A stretch of 64,000 nucleotides of DNA from an uncultured Flavobacteriales bacterium (lineage in GTDB: Bacteria > Bacteroidota > Bacteroidia > Flavobacteriales > BACL11): the NCBI GenBank assembly GCA_905181585.1, contig CAJIYG010000001.1:1-64000 (forward strand). Reading direction: 5' to 3'. A program made the translations under genes and the position numbers. A model generated the notes under the pieces. It was not told the DNA's origin, did no database searches, and saw only the letters and a program-made list of their open reading frames with translations. Shown here in pieces: positions 36,482-47,946 of this stretch (position 1 is the stretch's first letter; each line of letters starts with the position of its first letter).

Positions 36482-37639
36482 CTAACTAAGCTTATTGAAA
36501 GTTTTAATCCATCTTTCAGGAACTTCACCTCTATTAGCAAGCTCATAATCTGAATATGAACATGCTACATAGAAACAATCTAGCTCTTCATGAGATAAAG
36601 ATTTAAAAGGAACCCCCATCCACCACCTTCCACTTAAATTACTTTTATAAAATATAATTTCATTTTTACCATCCTCAAATGAGACAGTATATTTAATACA
36701 ATTTTTGATATTGGGATTTAATTCATTTTTTCTAGATCTATATCCTAGCAAAAAATACCATATCATCTGGGCAATTAATTTAGCTGTCTGGCTATCTCCA
36801 TCTATATTCTGATTGTATTCAGAGATAGCTACGCAGCTAATTTTATCACTAATTCCAGCATACCTCATTATCTTACAAGCTTCTTCACCGTTAAATCCAT
36901 TGGGAGAACTATAAAAATTAGCTGAAGCAAACATATTTTGAATGGAAGAAAGGTCAAAACTCAGAAAATCAGTATTTCTCATTACTGGCTCTATGTTTTC
37001 TATAGCAGATTTCACATCCCCAAGCCTAAGCGCATCAAAAGATAATGACTCTAACATTTCTAGAGCTAAATCAGAAACATAATAACTCTGATAGCCAATA
37101 TTTGAATAATGAAAAAGGTGGTTTGGCTTTGTATTAAGTATTTTACCGAGGTATGATTTATTTGAGAGAACGTCCTTTTCATTCCCAATGTCAAATGAAC
37201 TATCTACAACACTTAATGAAATCGTTTTATCCAATTCGGAATATGATTTATAAACAGCATAGGCAACATCCTGTCCCCCATTTATTATAATAGGAATTAT
37301 ACCATTGTAGATAAGTTCTTTGATAACTTTTTGAATTATTTCAAAAGATTCTTTTCTATTTTCAGCGAGCTTAAGATCACCTAAATCGCAAATTCTTGGC
37401 TTATTATCAATATGTAAATCATATAGTTCCTTTCTGATTTTACATGACTCTGAAAAGCTATCGTTTTCAGATCCATCGTACTCATTAACTCTAAGAATTG
37501 CAATTTCACAAAACTTTACATCAGGAAACTTTTTGGAAGAATGAAAATCAATGTTTGTACCTATTTGAGTAACTAACCAATCACTATTTAAAAACAAACT
37601 ATCATCAATAGGATGAAAAAAAGATTTTAAATCTAGCAT
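36482..37639 (-). CDS. Arginase/formiminoglutamase-fold protein with degenerate metal site
   Basis: This 385-residue protein follows the ureohydrolase fold in order. GGQDVAYAVYKSY (121-133) stands where GG(G/D)H(E/D) is expected, VDSSFDIG (145-152) stands for DAHxDxR, and LSFDLSSIQNMFAS (226-239) stands for SxDxDxxDP. The histidines of the first two motifs are Gln and Ser, and the aspartates after SFDL are Ser, so the binuclear manganese site appears lost. EYNQNIDGDSQTAKLIAQMI at the end matches the last helix of the family. Such proteins recur beside topA and the gld genes in Flavobacteriia. A non-catalytic or altered role is inferred. It starts 14 bp after topA. Confidence 0.75.
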   Translation of the reverse strand: MLDLKSFFHPIDDSLFLNSDWLVTQIGTNIDFHSSKKFPDVKFCEIAILRVNEYDGSENDSFSESCKIRKELYDLHIDNKPRICDLGDLKLAENRKESFEIIQKVIKELIYNGIIPIIINGGQDVAYAVYKSYSELDKTISLSVVDSSFDIGNEKDVLSNKSYLGKILNTKPNHLFHYSNIGYQSYYVSDLALEMLESLSFDALRLGDVKSAIENIEPVMRNTDFLSFDLSSIQNMFASANFYSSPNGFNGEEACKIMRYAGISDKISCVAISEYNQNIDGDSQTAKLIAQMIWYFLLGYRSRKNELNPNIKNCIKYTVSFEDGKNEIIFYKSNLSGRWWMGVPFKSLSHEELDCFYVACSYSDYELANRGEVPERWIKTFNKLS

Positions 37640-37653
37640 GATTAAATTATTTA

Positions 37654-39969
37654 CTATTTTTTATTTTTATTCTCCATCAAATTTAAACAATCTTCTCGAG
37701 AGAGAGATTTAGGATCAACATCTTTTGGGATTTTTACATTAATTTTTTTACCTTTCTCAGGAGTGATTTGTATAAACACTCCATATCTTCCATTTAAAAC
37801 CTGAACAAGCGGACTACCTTCAAAATTTGCAACTAATCTATCTTTATCTGCTTGTATTTTAATTTCAATTAATTCAATAGCTCGCTCTAGAGAAATAGTT
37901 AGAGGGTCTTCGTTATCATCTTTTTTAATAGATATAAATTTACCTTGAAACCTTAAATAAGGCCCAAAACGACCGATTGCAGCTACTATATCCTCTTCTT
38001 TATAAACCCCAACAACTCTAGGTAAATCATATAACTTCATTGCCTCTTCAAGAGTGATTGTTTGTATTGTCTGCCCTTTAAGTAATGATGCATATTTAGG
38101 TTTTGGAGCATCTTCATCTTCACTTTTCTCTCCTAAAACAACCATAGGTCCAAAAGGACCAATTCTTGCATATAAATTCTTTCCAGATTTTGAATCAATA
38201 CCCAATAATCTTTCTCCTAATGCTTTTCCTGAGGAGTCTGTAACAACATTTACTTGGTCATGAAATCCCTTGTAAAAATTAGCAATCATTTCATTCCAAA
38301 CTTTTTTTCCTTCAGCAATTTCATCAAATTCATTTTCAACACTTGCCGTAAAACTATATTGCATAACATCACTAAAATTGTCAATTAAAAAATCAGTTAC
38401 AACAATACCTATATCTGTTGGAAATAATTTGTTTTTTTCTGCTCCTGTAATGGAAGAGATCTCTTTTGCTTCAAGTTGATTATTTTTAAGCTCTATTACT
38501 TTTGATATTCTTTCATAACCATCTCGAGTATCTTTCTCAACATACCCTCTTTTTTGTACAGTAGTGATTGTAGCAGCATATGTTGAAGGTCTTCCAATAC
38601 CTAATTCTTCCATTTTCTTAACAAGACTAGCTTCAGTGTATCTAGCTGGATGTCTTGAAAATTGTTCTGAAGCAAGACCATCTTTTAAATCTAAAATTTC
38701 ACCAATTTCAAGTTTTGGAAGAACACCTTTCTCAGATTGTACTTCATCATCTTTTCCTTCCAGATAAACTTTCATAAATCCCTCAAAAGTTATAATCTCC
38801 CCTCTGGCAATTAAATTATCGGATGAATTTGAAAGACTCACTGTAACAACAGTTCTGTCAATTTTTGCATCGGACATTTGAGAAGATATTGTTCTTTTCC
38901 AAATTAAATCATAAAGTTTTTGATGAGATGAATCACCTTCAACATGTTTATTTTCCATGTAAGATGGTCTTATAGCTTCGTGAGCTTCTTGTGCACCCTT
39001 AGCTTTTTTAGAATATGTTCTTCTTTGAGAATACTCTTGACCATACAATTTAGTGATTTGATTTTCAGCTGCATCCAATGCATCTTGAGAAAGATTTACA
39101 CTATCAGTTCTCATATATGTAATTTTTCCTTGCTCATAGAGCTTTTGGGCAACCATCATTGTTTGATTAACTGAAAAACCAAGTTTTCTAGAGGCTTCTT
39201 GCTGAAGTGTAGATGTTGTAAAAGGTGCTGTCGGAGATTTCTTGGCAGCTTTTTTTTCTAAATTTTTTATACTGTAATCAGCATCTTTACAATTTAACAT
39301 AAAAGCATGTGCCTCATCATAAGTGATAAATCTTTTTGGATGCTCTGTTTTAATTACATCTCCATTCTCATTAAGTAAATAAATCACAACTTTAAAATCA
39401 GATGTAGATTTAAAATCTGTAATTTCTTGCTCTCTTTCAACTATTAATCTTACTGCAACAGATTGTACCCTACCAGCAGATAATCCTTGCTTCACTTTTC
39501 TCCATAAAACAGGAGACAACTCAAAACCGACTAATCTGTCTAGAACTCTTCTAGCTTGCTGAGCATTCACAAGATTAATATCTAAAGTTCTTGGATTTTC
39601 AACTGCCTTTAAAATTGCTTTTTTAGTTATTTCGTGAAATACAATTCTTTTAGTTTTTGTAGCATCAAGTTTTAATGCTTCTGTTAAATGCCAAGCAATA
39701 GCCTCTCCTTCGCGGTCCTCATCAGTTGCTAACCATACAGTTTCAACTTTTTTAGCAGCACTTTTAAGAAGACTTACAACCTTTTTCTTATCCTCTGAAA
39801 CAACATAATTAGGAGCAAAACCATTTTGAATATCAATTGACATACCACCTTTAGAAGGAAGATCTCTAATATGACCGATACTAGATTCGACAATAAAATC
39901 TTTACCTAAGTATCCCTGTATAATTTTCTTTTTGGCTGGAGATTCAACAATAACTAAGTTTTTAGACAT
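37654..39969 (-). CDS. topA: DNA topoisomerase I
   Basis: This 771-residue type IA topoisomerase relaxes negative supercoils. The Toprim domain includes NLVIVESPAKKKIIQGYLG, SIGHIRDLPSKGG and VWLATDEDREGEAIAWHL with the metal-binding acidic triad. The catalytic tyrosine is Y285 in GKITYMRTDSVNLS. GLSAGRVQSVAVRLIVERE and AHEAIRPSYMENKHV are standard core segments. The C-terminus lacks four-cysteine zinc fingers and instead has topoisomerase C-terminal repeats (IGRFGPYLRFQGKFI, LNGRYGVFIQITPEKGKKI), as is usual in Bacteroidota. It is divergent from miaB across a 146-bp gap. Confidence 0.97.
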   Translation of the reverse strand: MSKNLVIVESPAKKKIIQGYLGKDFIVESSIGHIRDLPSKGGMSIDIQNGFAPNYVVSEDKKKVVSLLKSAAKKVETVWLATDEDREGEAIAWHLTEALKLDATKTKRIVFHEITKKAILKAVENPRTLDINLVNAQQARRVLDRLVGFELSPVLWRKVKQGLSAGRVQSVAVRLIVEREQEITDFKSTSDFKVVIYLLNENGDVIKTEHPKRFITYDEAHAFMLNCKDADYSIKNLEKKAAKKSPTAPFTTSTLQQEASRKLGFSVNQTMMVAQKLYEQGKITYMRTDSVNLSQDALDAAENQITKLYGQEYSQRRTYSKKAKGAQEAHEAIRPSYMENKHVEGDSSHQKLYDLIWKRTISSQMSDAKIDRTVVTVSLSNSSDNLIARGEIITFEGFMKVYLEGKDDEVQSEKGVLPKLEIGEILDLKDGLASEQFSRHPARYTEASLVKKMEELGIGRPSTYAATITTVQKRGYVEKDTRDGYERISKVIELKNNQLEAKEISSITGAEKNKLFPTDIGIVVTDFLIDNFSDVMQYSFTASVENEFDEIAEGKKVWNEMIANFYKGFHDQVNVVTDSSGKALGERLLGIDSKSGKNLYARIGPFGPMVVLGEKSEDEDAPKPKYASLLKGQTIQTITLEEAMKLYDLPRVVGVYKEEDIVAAIGRFGPYLRFQGKFISIKKDDNEDPLTISLERAIELIEIKIQADKDRLVANFEGSPLVQVLNGRYGVFIQITPEKGKKINVKIPKDVDPKSLSREDCLNLMENKNKK

Positions 39970-40091
39970 GTGTTTTTTTTTTGCAAATTAAAGAAAGATT
40001 TTTTTAAATAAAAAAAAGATTTTATACTTGATTTAAGTTATATTATTATATAATATATATATTTAATACATGCCATATTGTCAGTTTTTAT

Positions 40092-40099
40092 TACTTTTG
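40092..40099 (+). promoter_or_regulatory. Candidate Bacteroidota -7 element upstream of miaB
   Basis: TACTTTTG fits the Bacteroidota -7 consensus TAnnTTTG and lies 16 bp before the miaB ATG. A TTG at the expected -33 distance is not present, so the assignment is tentative. The rest of the topA-miaB gap is very A/T-rich with a long TATATA tract around 40050. Confidence 0.3.
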
Positions 40100-40115
40100 G
40101 ACTTTAAAATGGAAT

Positions 40116-41567
40116 ATGAATATTGAAACATTACTAACTAAAAAAATTGATGAGGATAAGCAAGGTAATGTCTTAGATATTAATAATTCTATAAAAGGAT
40201 CAAAAAAACTTTATATAGAAAGTTATGGTTGTCAAATGAACTTTGCTGATAGTGAAGTTGTTGCTTCTATTTTAATGAAAGAAAACTTTAGTACTACAAA
40301 AGATATTACAAAAGCAGATTTAGTTTTTGTTAATACTTGTTCAATTAGAGATAAAGCAGAGCAAACTGTCAGAAAAAGATTAGAACTATATAACTCAATT
40401 AAAAAAACATCAAATCCTTCAATGATAGTCGGAGTATTGGGCTGTATGGCCGAGCGTTTAAAAGAAAAATTTTTAGAAGAAGAAAAATTAGTTGACATCG
40501 TTGTGGGACCAGACTCATATAGAGATCTTCCTAATTTAATAAAAGAAGCAAATGATGGTAGAAAAGCTGTAAATGTAATTTTATCTAAAGAAGAAACATA
40601 TGCTGACATTAGTCCCGTAAGATTAGGAAGTAATGGGGTAACAGCTTTTGTATCTATAACAAGAGGCTGTGATAATATGTGTACTTTTTGCGTAGTCCCT
40701 TACACAAGAGGAAGGGAAAGAAGTAGAGAGCCTGAAAGTATTTTAAATGAATGTGATGATTTATTTAAACAAGGATATAGAGAAGTTACTCTTCTTGGAC
40801 AAAATGTTGATTCATATTTGTGGTATGGAGGTGGCCCAAAAAGAAGCTTTAAAAAAGCAACAATAGAACAAAAAGAGAATGCAATTAATTTCGCACAACT
40901 ATTAGAAAAAGTTGCACAAATAAACCCAAAATTAAGAATTAGATTTTCAACTTCCAACCCACAAGACATGACGGATAGTGTTATTGATGTAATGGCAAAA
41001 TTCAAAAATATTTGCAACTATATTCACTTACCAGTACAATCGGGAAGCAGTAAGATTCTAGAAAAAATGAATAGAGGTTATGATAGGGCTGAGTACATAA
41101 CTTTAATTGATAAAATCAAAAATAAAATCCCTGACTGTACAGTGTCTATGGATATGATAATAGGTTTTTGTGACGAAACAGAGGAAGATCATCAAGAAAC
41201 ATTAAGTTTAATGGATTATGTTAAATATGATTATGGCTATATGTTTAAATATTCTGAAAGACCAAATACAGCTGCATCACGAAAATTTAAAGATAATATT
41301 TCTGAAGAGGTTAAGCAAAGAAGACTAGTTGAAGTAATAGCAAAACAACAGCAACAATCACTTGAAAATAATAAACAAAGAATAAACCAAATATATGAAG
41401 TTTTAATAGAAGGAACTTCTAAGAAATCGAAATTACATTACTACGGAAGAACAACGCATAATAACGTTGTAGTTTTTGAAAAGAAAATGTTAAAAACCGG
41501 CGAATATGTTAAAGTAAAAATATATGACTGCACGGCAGGAACATTAATGGGTAAAGTTGTAAAATAA
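40116..41567 (+). CDS. miaB: tRNA-2-methylthio-N6-dimethylallyladenosine synthase
   Basis: This 483-residue radical-SAM methylthiotransferase modifies A37 of tRNAs that read UNN codons. The N-terminal UPF0004 domain shows [31 protein letters not shown] and [11 protein letters not shown], supplying the three cysteines of the auxiliary cluster. The radical-SAM core has [19 protein letters not shown] with CxxxCxx[31 protein letters not shown] and [11 protein letters not shown] follow. The TRAM domain closes the protein ([18 protein letters not shown]). An insertion after residue 215 is a common Bacteroidota feature. The sigma54 activator gene starts one base after the stop. Confidence 0.96.
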   Translation: MNIETLLTKKIDEDKQGNVLDINNSIKGSKKLYIESYGCQMNFADSEVVASILMKENFSTTKDITKADLVFVNTCSIRDKAEQTVRKRLELYNSIKKTSNPSMIVGVLGCMAERLKEKFLEEEKLVDIVVGPDSYRDLPNLIKEANDGRKAVNVILSKEETYADISPVRLGSNGVTAFVSITRGCDNMCTFCVVPYTRGRERSREPESILNECDDLFKQGYREVTLLGQNVDSYLWYGGGPKRSFKKATIEQKENAINFAQLLEKVAQINPKLRIRFSTSNPQDMTDSVIDVMAKFKNICNYIHLPVQSGSSKILEKMNRGYDRAEYITLIDKIKNKIPDCTVSMDMIIGFCDETEEDHQETLSLMDYVKYDYGYMFKYSERPNTAASRKFKDNISEEVKQRRLVEVIAKQQQQSLENNKQRINQIYEVLIEGTSKKSKLHYYGRTTHNNVVVFEKKMLKTGEYVKVKIYDCTAGTLMGKVVK

Positions 41568-42734
41568 ATGGATATTAAAGCATCAAAACAAAGATTTGGT
41601 ATTATTGGTAATAACCCATTACTAAACAGAGCAATTAAGGTTGCTCTTCAAGTTGCTAAAACTGATATTTCAGTTCTAATTAGTGGTGAAAGTGGAACAG
41701 GAAAGGAAACAATACCTCAAATAATTCATCAAAATAGTGATAGAAAACATAATAATTATATAGCTGTTAACTGTGGCGCAATTCCTGAAGGCACAATAGA
41801 CAGTGAATTATTTGGACACGAAAAAGGAGCTTTTACAGGAGCTAATGAAACAAGAAAAGGATATTTTGAAGCTGCAAACAATGGAACTATTTTTCTAGAT
41901 GAAATTGGTGAACTACCTCTTTCATCGCAAGTAAGACTATTAAGAATTCTTGAAAATGGTGAATATATAAAAGTAGGATCATCAAAGTCACAAAAAACAA
42001 ATGTTAGAATAATTGCTGCTACAAATATTAACATGTTAGAAAATGTTAAAAAAGGCAAGTTTAGAGAAGATTTGTATTACAGATTAAATACAATTAGCAT
42101 TCAATTACCACCTCTTAGAAAAAGAAAAGATGATATAAATCTATTATTTCGAAAATTTGCAAATGATTTTGCCGAAAAATATAGTACCCCTCCAATAGAG
42201 CTTGCAAAAGATGCAGCAGAACTACTTCAAAATTATTATTGGCCAGGTAATGTGAGACAGTTAAAAAATTTTGTTGCACAAATTTCAGTTATTGAAAAAG
42301 AAAGAACTATTTCATTTGAAAATCTCAAATCACATTTACCAGAAAACATATCGACAACTCCTGCTATTTTTAATGATGAAGAAAAAGCAGACATATCAGA
42401 AAGAGAAATTTTATATAAAGTTCTTTTTGATATGAAAAAAGATTTAAGAGATCTCAAAAAGATAACTTATAATATCATTAATGATAGTCAAAATGATAGT
42501 TCAAAAGATAGTTCAAAAGATATTTTTAATGAAATAAAAGATGCTCCAGTAAATGAAATCACGAAAGAACAAAATATTATAGAAATTGAAGAAAATCTTT
42601 CCCTAATGCAACAAGAAAAAAAATTAATAATTAAGGCATTAAACAAACATAAAGATAGAAGAAAAGATGCAGCAAAAGAGCTTGGTATTTCGGAAAGAAC
42701 GCTTTACAGAAAAATTAAAGAATTTGAAATTTAA
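41568..42734 (+). CDS. Sigma54-dependent transcription activator lacking a receiver domain
   Basis: This 388-residue protein begins directly with the AAA+ domain. Walker A is GESGTGKE (40-47), the sigma54-contacting loop is GAFTGA (87-92), Walker B is IFLDEIGEL (108-116), and PPLRKRKDDI and YYWPGNVRQLKNFV are conserved. A linker with the small repeat DSQNDSSKDSSKD follows near residue 310. The C-terminus AAKELGISERTLYRKIKE is a Fis-type helix-turn-helix. No phosphorylation or ligand-sensing domain is present, so regulation must act by expression level, a partner, or the linker. It is cotranscribed with miaB and lptE; its target genes are unknown. Confidence 0.92.
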   Translation: MDIKASKQRFGIIGNNPLLNRAIKVALQVAKTDISVLISGESGTGKETIPQIIHQNSDRKHNNYIAVNCGAIPEGTIDSELFGHEKGAFTGANETRKGYFEAANNGTIFLDEIGELPLSSQVRLLRILENGEYIKVGSSKSQKTNVRIIAATNINMLENVKKGKFREDLYYRLNTISIQLPPLRKRKDDINLLFRKFANDFAEKYSTPPIELAKDAAELLQNYYWPGNVRQLKNFVAQISVIEKERTISFENLKSHLPENISTTPAIFNDEEKADISEREILYKVLFDMKKDLRDLKKITYNIINDSQNDSSKDSSKDIFNEIKDAPVNEITKEQNIIEIEENLSLMQQEKKLIIKALNKHKDRRKDAAKELGISERTLYRKIKEFEI

Positions 42735-42735
42735 T

Positions 42736-43230
42736 ATGAGTAAATCAGTAATCTTTTTCTGTTTAATATTATGCAGTTCATGCGGGATTTATTCTTTTAG
42801 CGGATCTTCAATACCTGCAGATGCTAAAAGTATATCTGTAGATTATTTTAAAAATAATGCACTAACAAAACAACCTATACTAAGTCAACTTTTAAGTGAA
42901 AAATTAAAAGATTTTTTTATACAAAGAACAAATCTACAATTACAAAATCAAGATGGAGATTTACATTTTAGTGGAGAAATAACTAAATACGAAATAAAGC
43001 CAATGTCAATTAATTCAAATGAAACAGCTGGGCAAAATAGACTAACAATTTCTGTAAAAGTAAAATATAGTAATCGATTTCAGCTTGAAAACAATTTCGA
43101 TCAAACTTTTAGCAGATATAAGGACTTTGACAGCAGCTTAAATTTAAATGAGATTGAAGAAGAATTAATAGAAGAGATCAGTAAACAGTTAATTGATGAT
43201 ATTTTTAATAAATCTGTCGTAAATTGGTAA
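42736..43230 (+). CDS. lptE: LPS-assembly lipoprotein LptE-like
   Basis: The ATG at 42736, 1 base after the previous stop, gives a 164-residue protein. A longer open frame upstream lies inside the activator gene and is not used. The signal peptide ends in a lipobox-like LCSSC with cysteine at residue 16, followed by GIYSFSGSSIPADAKSISVD, the typical start of Bacteroidota LptE. The mature part has the LptE alpha/beta fold with EISKQLIDDIFNKSVVNW as final helix. LptE plugs the LptD barrel that inserts LPS in the outer membrane. The weak sequence conservation of this family leaves a little doubt. The next gene overlaps by 7 bp. Confidence 0.85.
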   Translation: MSKSVIFFCLILCSSCGIYSFSGSSIPADAKSISVDYFKNNALTKQPILSQLLSEKLKDFFIQRTNLQLQNQDGDLHFSGEITKYEIKPMSINSNETAGQNRLTISVKVKYSNRFQLENNFDQTFSRYKDFDSSLNLNEIEEELIEEISKQLIDDIFNKSVVNW

Positions 43231-43868
43231 AAGAGAATATAATAGAAAATGCATTATTGAATATACATTCAATTGATGATAATATGGTAAATAACTTAAA
43301 TCAAGTTATAAAAAAATACCCTTATTTTTCATCTGCCCACATTCTTGTAAGTAAAGGATTAAAAAATATCAATAGTATTCGTTTTAACCACAAAATTAAA
43401 ATTGCTGCAGCTTATTCGGCAAACAGAAAAATATTATTTAATATAATTTCAAATAAAAATAATATTTCTAAGAAAGTAGAAATACTAAAAACTGAATTAA
43501 AAGAAGAAATCCTTGATTTTTCAAAAAATGAAATGCATTCTTTTTCGGAATGGCTAGCAATTACTAAAGTTTCAAAGATAAATAGATTAAAAGTTGATGA
43601 AAAAAAATTAATAGATAATTTTATAGATCTCAAACCGATTATTAAAGTAAATAAAGACAAAAAATTCTTTCAACCTATAGAAAATGCTAGAAAAAGTTTA
43701 GAAGAAAATACAGATCTTATTACTGAAACTTTAGCAAAAGTTTATCTAGCACAGGGACATTTTGAAAAAGCAATTTACGCATATGAAAAATTAAAATTGA
43801 AATTTCCACAAAAAAGTAGTTTCTTTGCAAAACAAATTAAAATAATTTCAGAAACAAAAAATAAATAA
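43224..43868 (+). CDS. Conserved flavobacterial TPR-end protein, function unknown
   Basis: This 214-residue protein starts at a TTG inside the lptE stop region. It has no signal peptide or membrane helix. The N-terminal half is helical and Lys/Asn-rich (NLNQVIKKYPYFSSAHILVS resembles a tetratricopeptide helix pair). The end LITETLAKVYLAQGHFEKAI then YEKLKLKFPQKSSFFAKQI is a clear single TPR-like hairpin. A gene of this kind between lptE and secG is frequent in Flavobacteriia, but no activity is known to me. Its coupling to lptE and secG suggests an envelope-related adaptor; that is inference. Confidence 0.8.
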   Translation: MVKENIIENALLNIHSIDDNMVNNLNQVIKKYPYFSSAHILVSKGLKNINSIRFNHKIKIAAAYSANRKILFNIISNKNNISKKVEILKTELKEEILDFSKNEMHSFSEWLAITKVSKINRLKVDEKKLIDNFIDLKPIIKVNKDKKFFQPIENARKSLEENTDLITETLAKVYLAQGHFEKAIYAYEKLKLKFPQKSSFFAKQIKIISETKNK

Positions 43869-43869
43869 A

Positions 43870-44184
43870 ATGTATACAATTTTTGCAATACTAATTATAA
43901 TCACATCTATACTACTAGTTCTTGTTGTTTTAGTTCAAAACCCAAAAGGTGGGGGATTGTCATCTTCTTTTGGTGGAAGCGGAAATCAAATTATGGGAGC
44001 AAAAAAAACTACAGATTTTCTTGAAAAGGCTACCTGGACTCTTGCAATTGCACTAATTTCATTAAGTTTATTATCCAACTTTTCTATACCTAGAAACAGT
44101 TCTGAAGATTTACAAGAAATTAAAGCTCAGGAGCAAATTGATGAGGTAGTTATTCCAAATCTACCATCAAATCCTGCTGAGTAA
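43870..44184 (+). CDS. secG: Preprotein translocase subunit SecG
   Basis: This 104-residue protein has two membrane helices (about residues 2-22 and 56-74) joined by a loop with LVVLVQNPKGGGLSSSFGGS and QIMGAKKTTDFLEKATW, the SecG signature. A charged C-terminal tail ends in PSNPAE. SecG assists the SecYEG channel during export. It starts 1 bp after the TPR gene stop. An 86-bp gap with a likely promoter precedes groES. Confidence 0.95.
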   Translation: MYTIFAILIIITSILLVLVVLVQNPKGGGLSSSFGGSGNQIMGAKKTTDFLEKATWTLAIALISLSLLSNFSIPRNSSEDLQEIKAQEQIDEVVIPNLPSNPAE

Positions 44185-44214
44185 TTAAAAAAATATGACA
44201 AATTTCTGTTAAAA

Positions 44215-44241
44215 TTGTAGTATATTTCATACATACTTTTA
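44215..44241 (+). promoter_or_regulatory. Candidate promoter of groES-groEL
   Basis: TTG at 44215-44217 and TACTTTTA at 44234-44241 resemble the Bacteroidota -33 (TTG) and -7 (TAnnTTTG) elements, with a 16-bp spacer and one mismatch in the last -7 base. The ATG of groES lies 29 bp further. No CIRCE inverted repeat (TTAGCACTC/GAGTGCTAA) is present in the gap, so HrcA control is not supported. Confidence 0.4.
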
Positions 44242-44270
44242 CAAGAGTTAACAATTAAAATTCAAAATTT

Positions 44271-46203
<1,933 letters not shown>

Positions 46204-46222
46204 TTTTTTTTTCTAATAAATT

Positions 46223-46251
46223 AAAAAGCCTGCTAAAAGCAGGCTTTTTTT
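46223..46251. terminator. Bidirectional intrinsic terminator between groEL and ftsZ
   Basis: AAAAAGCCTGC and GCAGGCTTTTT form a perfect 11-bp stem around the loop TAAAA, and seven T end the right arm. The left arm begins with five A, so the same hairpin can stop the minus-strand dcw transcript after ftsZ as well as groESL. The two genes converge here with only 64 bp between stops. Confidence 0.93.
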
Positions 46252-46267
46252 ATACATCTAATTATCA

Positions 46268-47929
46268 CTAATCAACATTATCATGTAAAAATTTATTATT
46301 ACTCTGTAATCCTTCATTATTTAAAGAAAGACGCGAGAGCTCTTCTTCTGATGAATGAGTAGTATCATCTAATAAAATATTACTTCTTTTATATGCTGGC
46401 TCATTCTCAAGCTTAGTTAATCCAGAGGGCGTTCTTAATTTTATAGAAATCTCACGTAATCTATTTTCTCTTTCTCTTGCCTCAACCCTCATAGAGTTAG
46501 CTGTTGTTAAGTTTTCAGTATCAGAATTTAAAACAGTTTCATTATCAATAGATGCATTTTTAACTTCTACATCTTCTGAATTTAAAATATCAGAAATAAA
46601 CTCTTCAGAATTTACCTCTTCTGTTTCCGCTTCAATTTTCTCTTCTAAATCTAAAGATATTACAGGACTATCTTCCTCCAGATCTTCTTCCTCTAATTCA
46701 AGAACGATTTTTTCTTCAACTAATACACTAGTTTCTTCAATTTGAAATCCTTTTTCTTTTAAATTAGACAGATTACTTTGGGCTATGGTCTCACTATGAT
46801 CTTGTAATGAATCTTCTTCTAAAGATAATGTTTGTTGAACATGTGATGAATTAGTTGTTTCAATTGTAAAATCATTTTCAATTTTTTCATTATCTTTTGA
46901 AAACTCATTACTTTCTAGGTCTATTGTAATAGGATCGTTAACTTTTTTAGTTTCAAAACCTGTGGCTATAACTGTAACACTTACAGCGCTACCTAGATCT
47001 GGATCAATTCCAATTCCTTCAATTATATTAACGTCTCTTCCCGCTGCTGATTGAATCTTATTTTTAATTTTACTTAACTCTGACATTTTTATTTCATCAT
47101 CTCCTGATCCAGTAACAATCTTTAATAAAACCTGCTCTGCTCCGTAAATTTCATTATCGTTTAATAAAGGAGAATCTAGTGCTTCAGTTACTGCTTCAAT
47201 AGCTCTATTTTCACCAGTTGCCTGTGCCTGTCCCATCACAGCAGTACCGCTGTTTTCAAGTACTTTTCTTGCATCATTTAAATCAATATTTACTAAAAGA
47301 TGTTGAGAAATAACTTCAGCTATTCCTTTTGTTGCTGTATTCAGTACTTCATTTGCTTTTCCAAAAGCCTGTGTTAATGTTAGATCGCCATAAACTTCAA
47401 TAAGTTTATCATTATTAATTATTAATAATGTATCAACTTGTTTTTTTAATTCTTCTAAACCTTCTTTAGCATATTGTTTTCTATAACCTCCTTCATTGGT
47501 AAAAGGGTGAGTTACTACTGCAATGGTTAATATTCCTTTTTCTCTAGCTATTTCTGCAATAACAGGAGCTGCTCCTGTACCAGTTCCACCACCCATTCCT
47601 GCAGTAATAAATAACATTTTAGTGTTTGCATCAAGTAATTCATTTATTCTATCAGCGCTTTCTTGAGCAGCTTTCATACCAACATCAGGATTAGACCCTG
47701 CTCCAAGTCCTTCAGTCAAATTTTCTCCCAATTGAATTTTTGTCGGAATTGGACTAGCCTCCAATGCTTGTAAATCTGTATTACAAATCACAAAGTCTAC
47801 TCCCTTAATTCCATGCTCAAACATGTAATTAACAGCATTACTACCGCCACCACCTACTCCCATAACTTTAATCTGTGATGATTGATTTTTTGGAAGTTGA
47901 AATTCAAGTTCTGTCTCTATTATACTCAT
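46268..47929 (-). CDS. ftsZ: Cell division GTPase FtsZ
   Basis: This 553-residue tubulin homologue forms the Z ring. [20 protein letters not shown] starts the GTPase domain, [20 protein letters not shown] is the tubulin signature loop, and [19 protein letters not shown] and [19 protein letters not shown] are further core parts. From about residue 330 a long acidic linker, very rich in Glu, Asp and Ser, replaces the shorter linker of model species; this is common in Flavobacteriia. The C-terminus has [17 protein letters not shown] rather than an obvious canonical FtsA-binding peptide. It is the last gene of the dcw cluster and ends at the shared terminator. Confidence 0.98.
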   Translation of the reverse strand: MSIIETELEFQLPKNQSSQIKVMGVGGGGSNAVNYMFEHGIKGVDFVICNTDLQALEASPIPTKIQLGENLTEGLGAGSNPDVGMKAAQESADRINELLDANTKMLFITAGMGGGTGTGAAPVIAEIAREKGILTIAVVTHPFTNEGGYRKQYAKEGLEELKKQVDTLLIINNDKLIEVYGDLTLTQAFGKANEVLNTATKGIAEVISQHLLVNIDLNDARKVLENSGTAVMGQAQATGENRAIEAVTEALDSPLLNDNEIYGAEQVLLKIVTGSGDDEIKMSELSKIKNKIQSAAGRDVNIIEGIGIDPDLGSAVSVTVIATGFETKKVNDPITIDLESNEFSKDNEKIENDFTIETTNSSHVQQTLSLEEDSLQDHSETIAQSNLSNLKEKGFQIEETSVLVEEKIVLELEEEDLEEDSPVISLDLEEKIEAETEEVNSEEFISDILNSEDVEVKNASIDNETVLNSDTENLTTANSMRVEARERENRLREISIKLRTPSGLTKLENEPAYKRSNILLDDTTHSSEEELSRLSLNNEGLQSNNKFLHDNVD

Positions 47930-47946
47930 ATTATTATTATTTAAAT

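Noticed and set aside
41568-42734. DSQNDSSKDSSKD as a tandem DNA repeat of interest
   Set aside because: It is only two to three imperfect copies of a 12-15 base unit within a flexible linker and needs no further explanation.
44186-44270. CIRCE/HrcA operator before groES
   Set aside because: Neither TTAGCACTC nor its inverted partner occurs in the gap.
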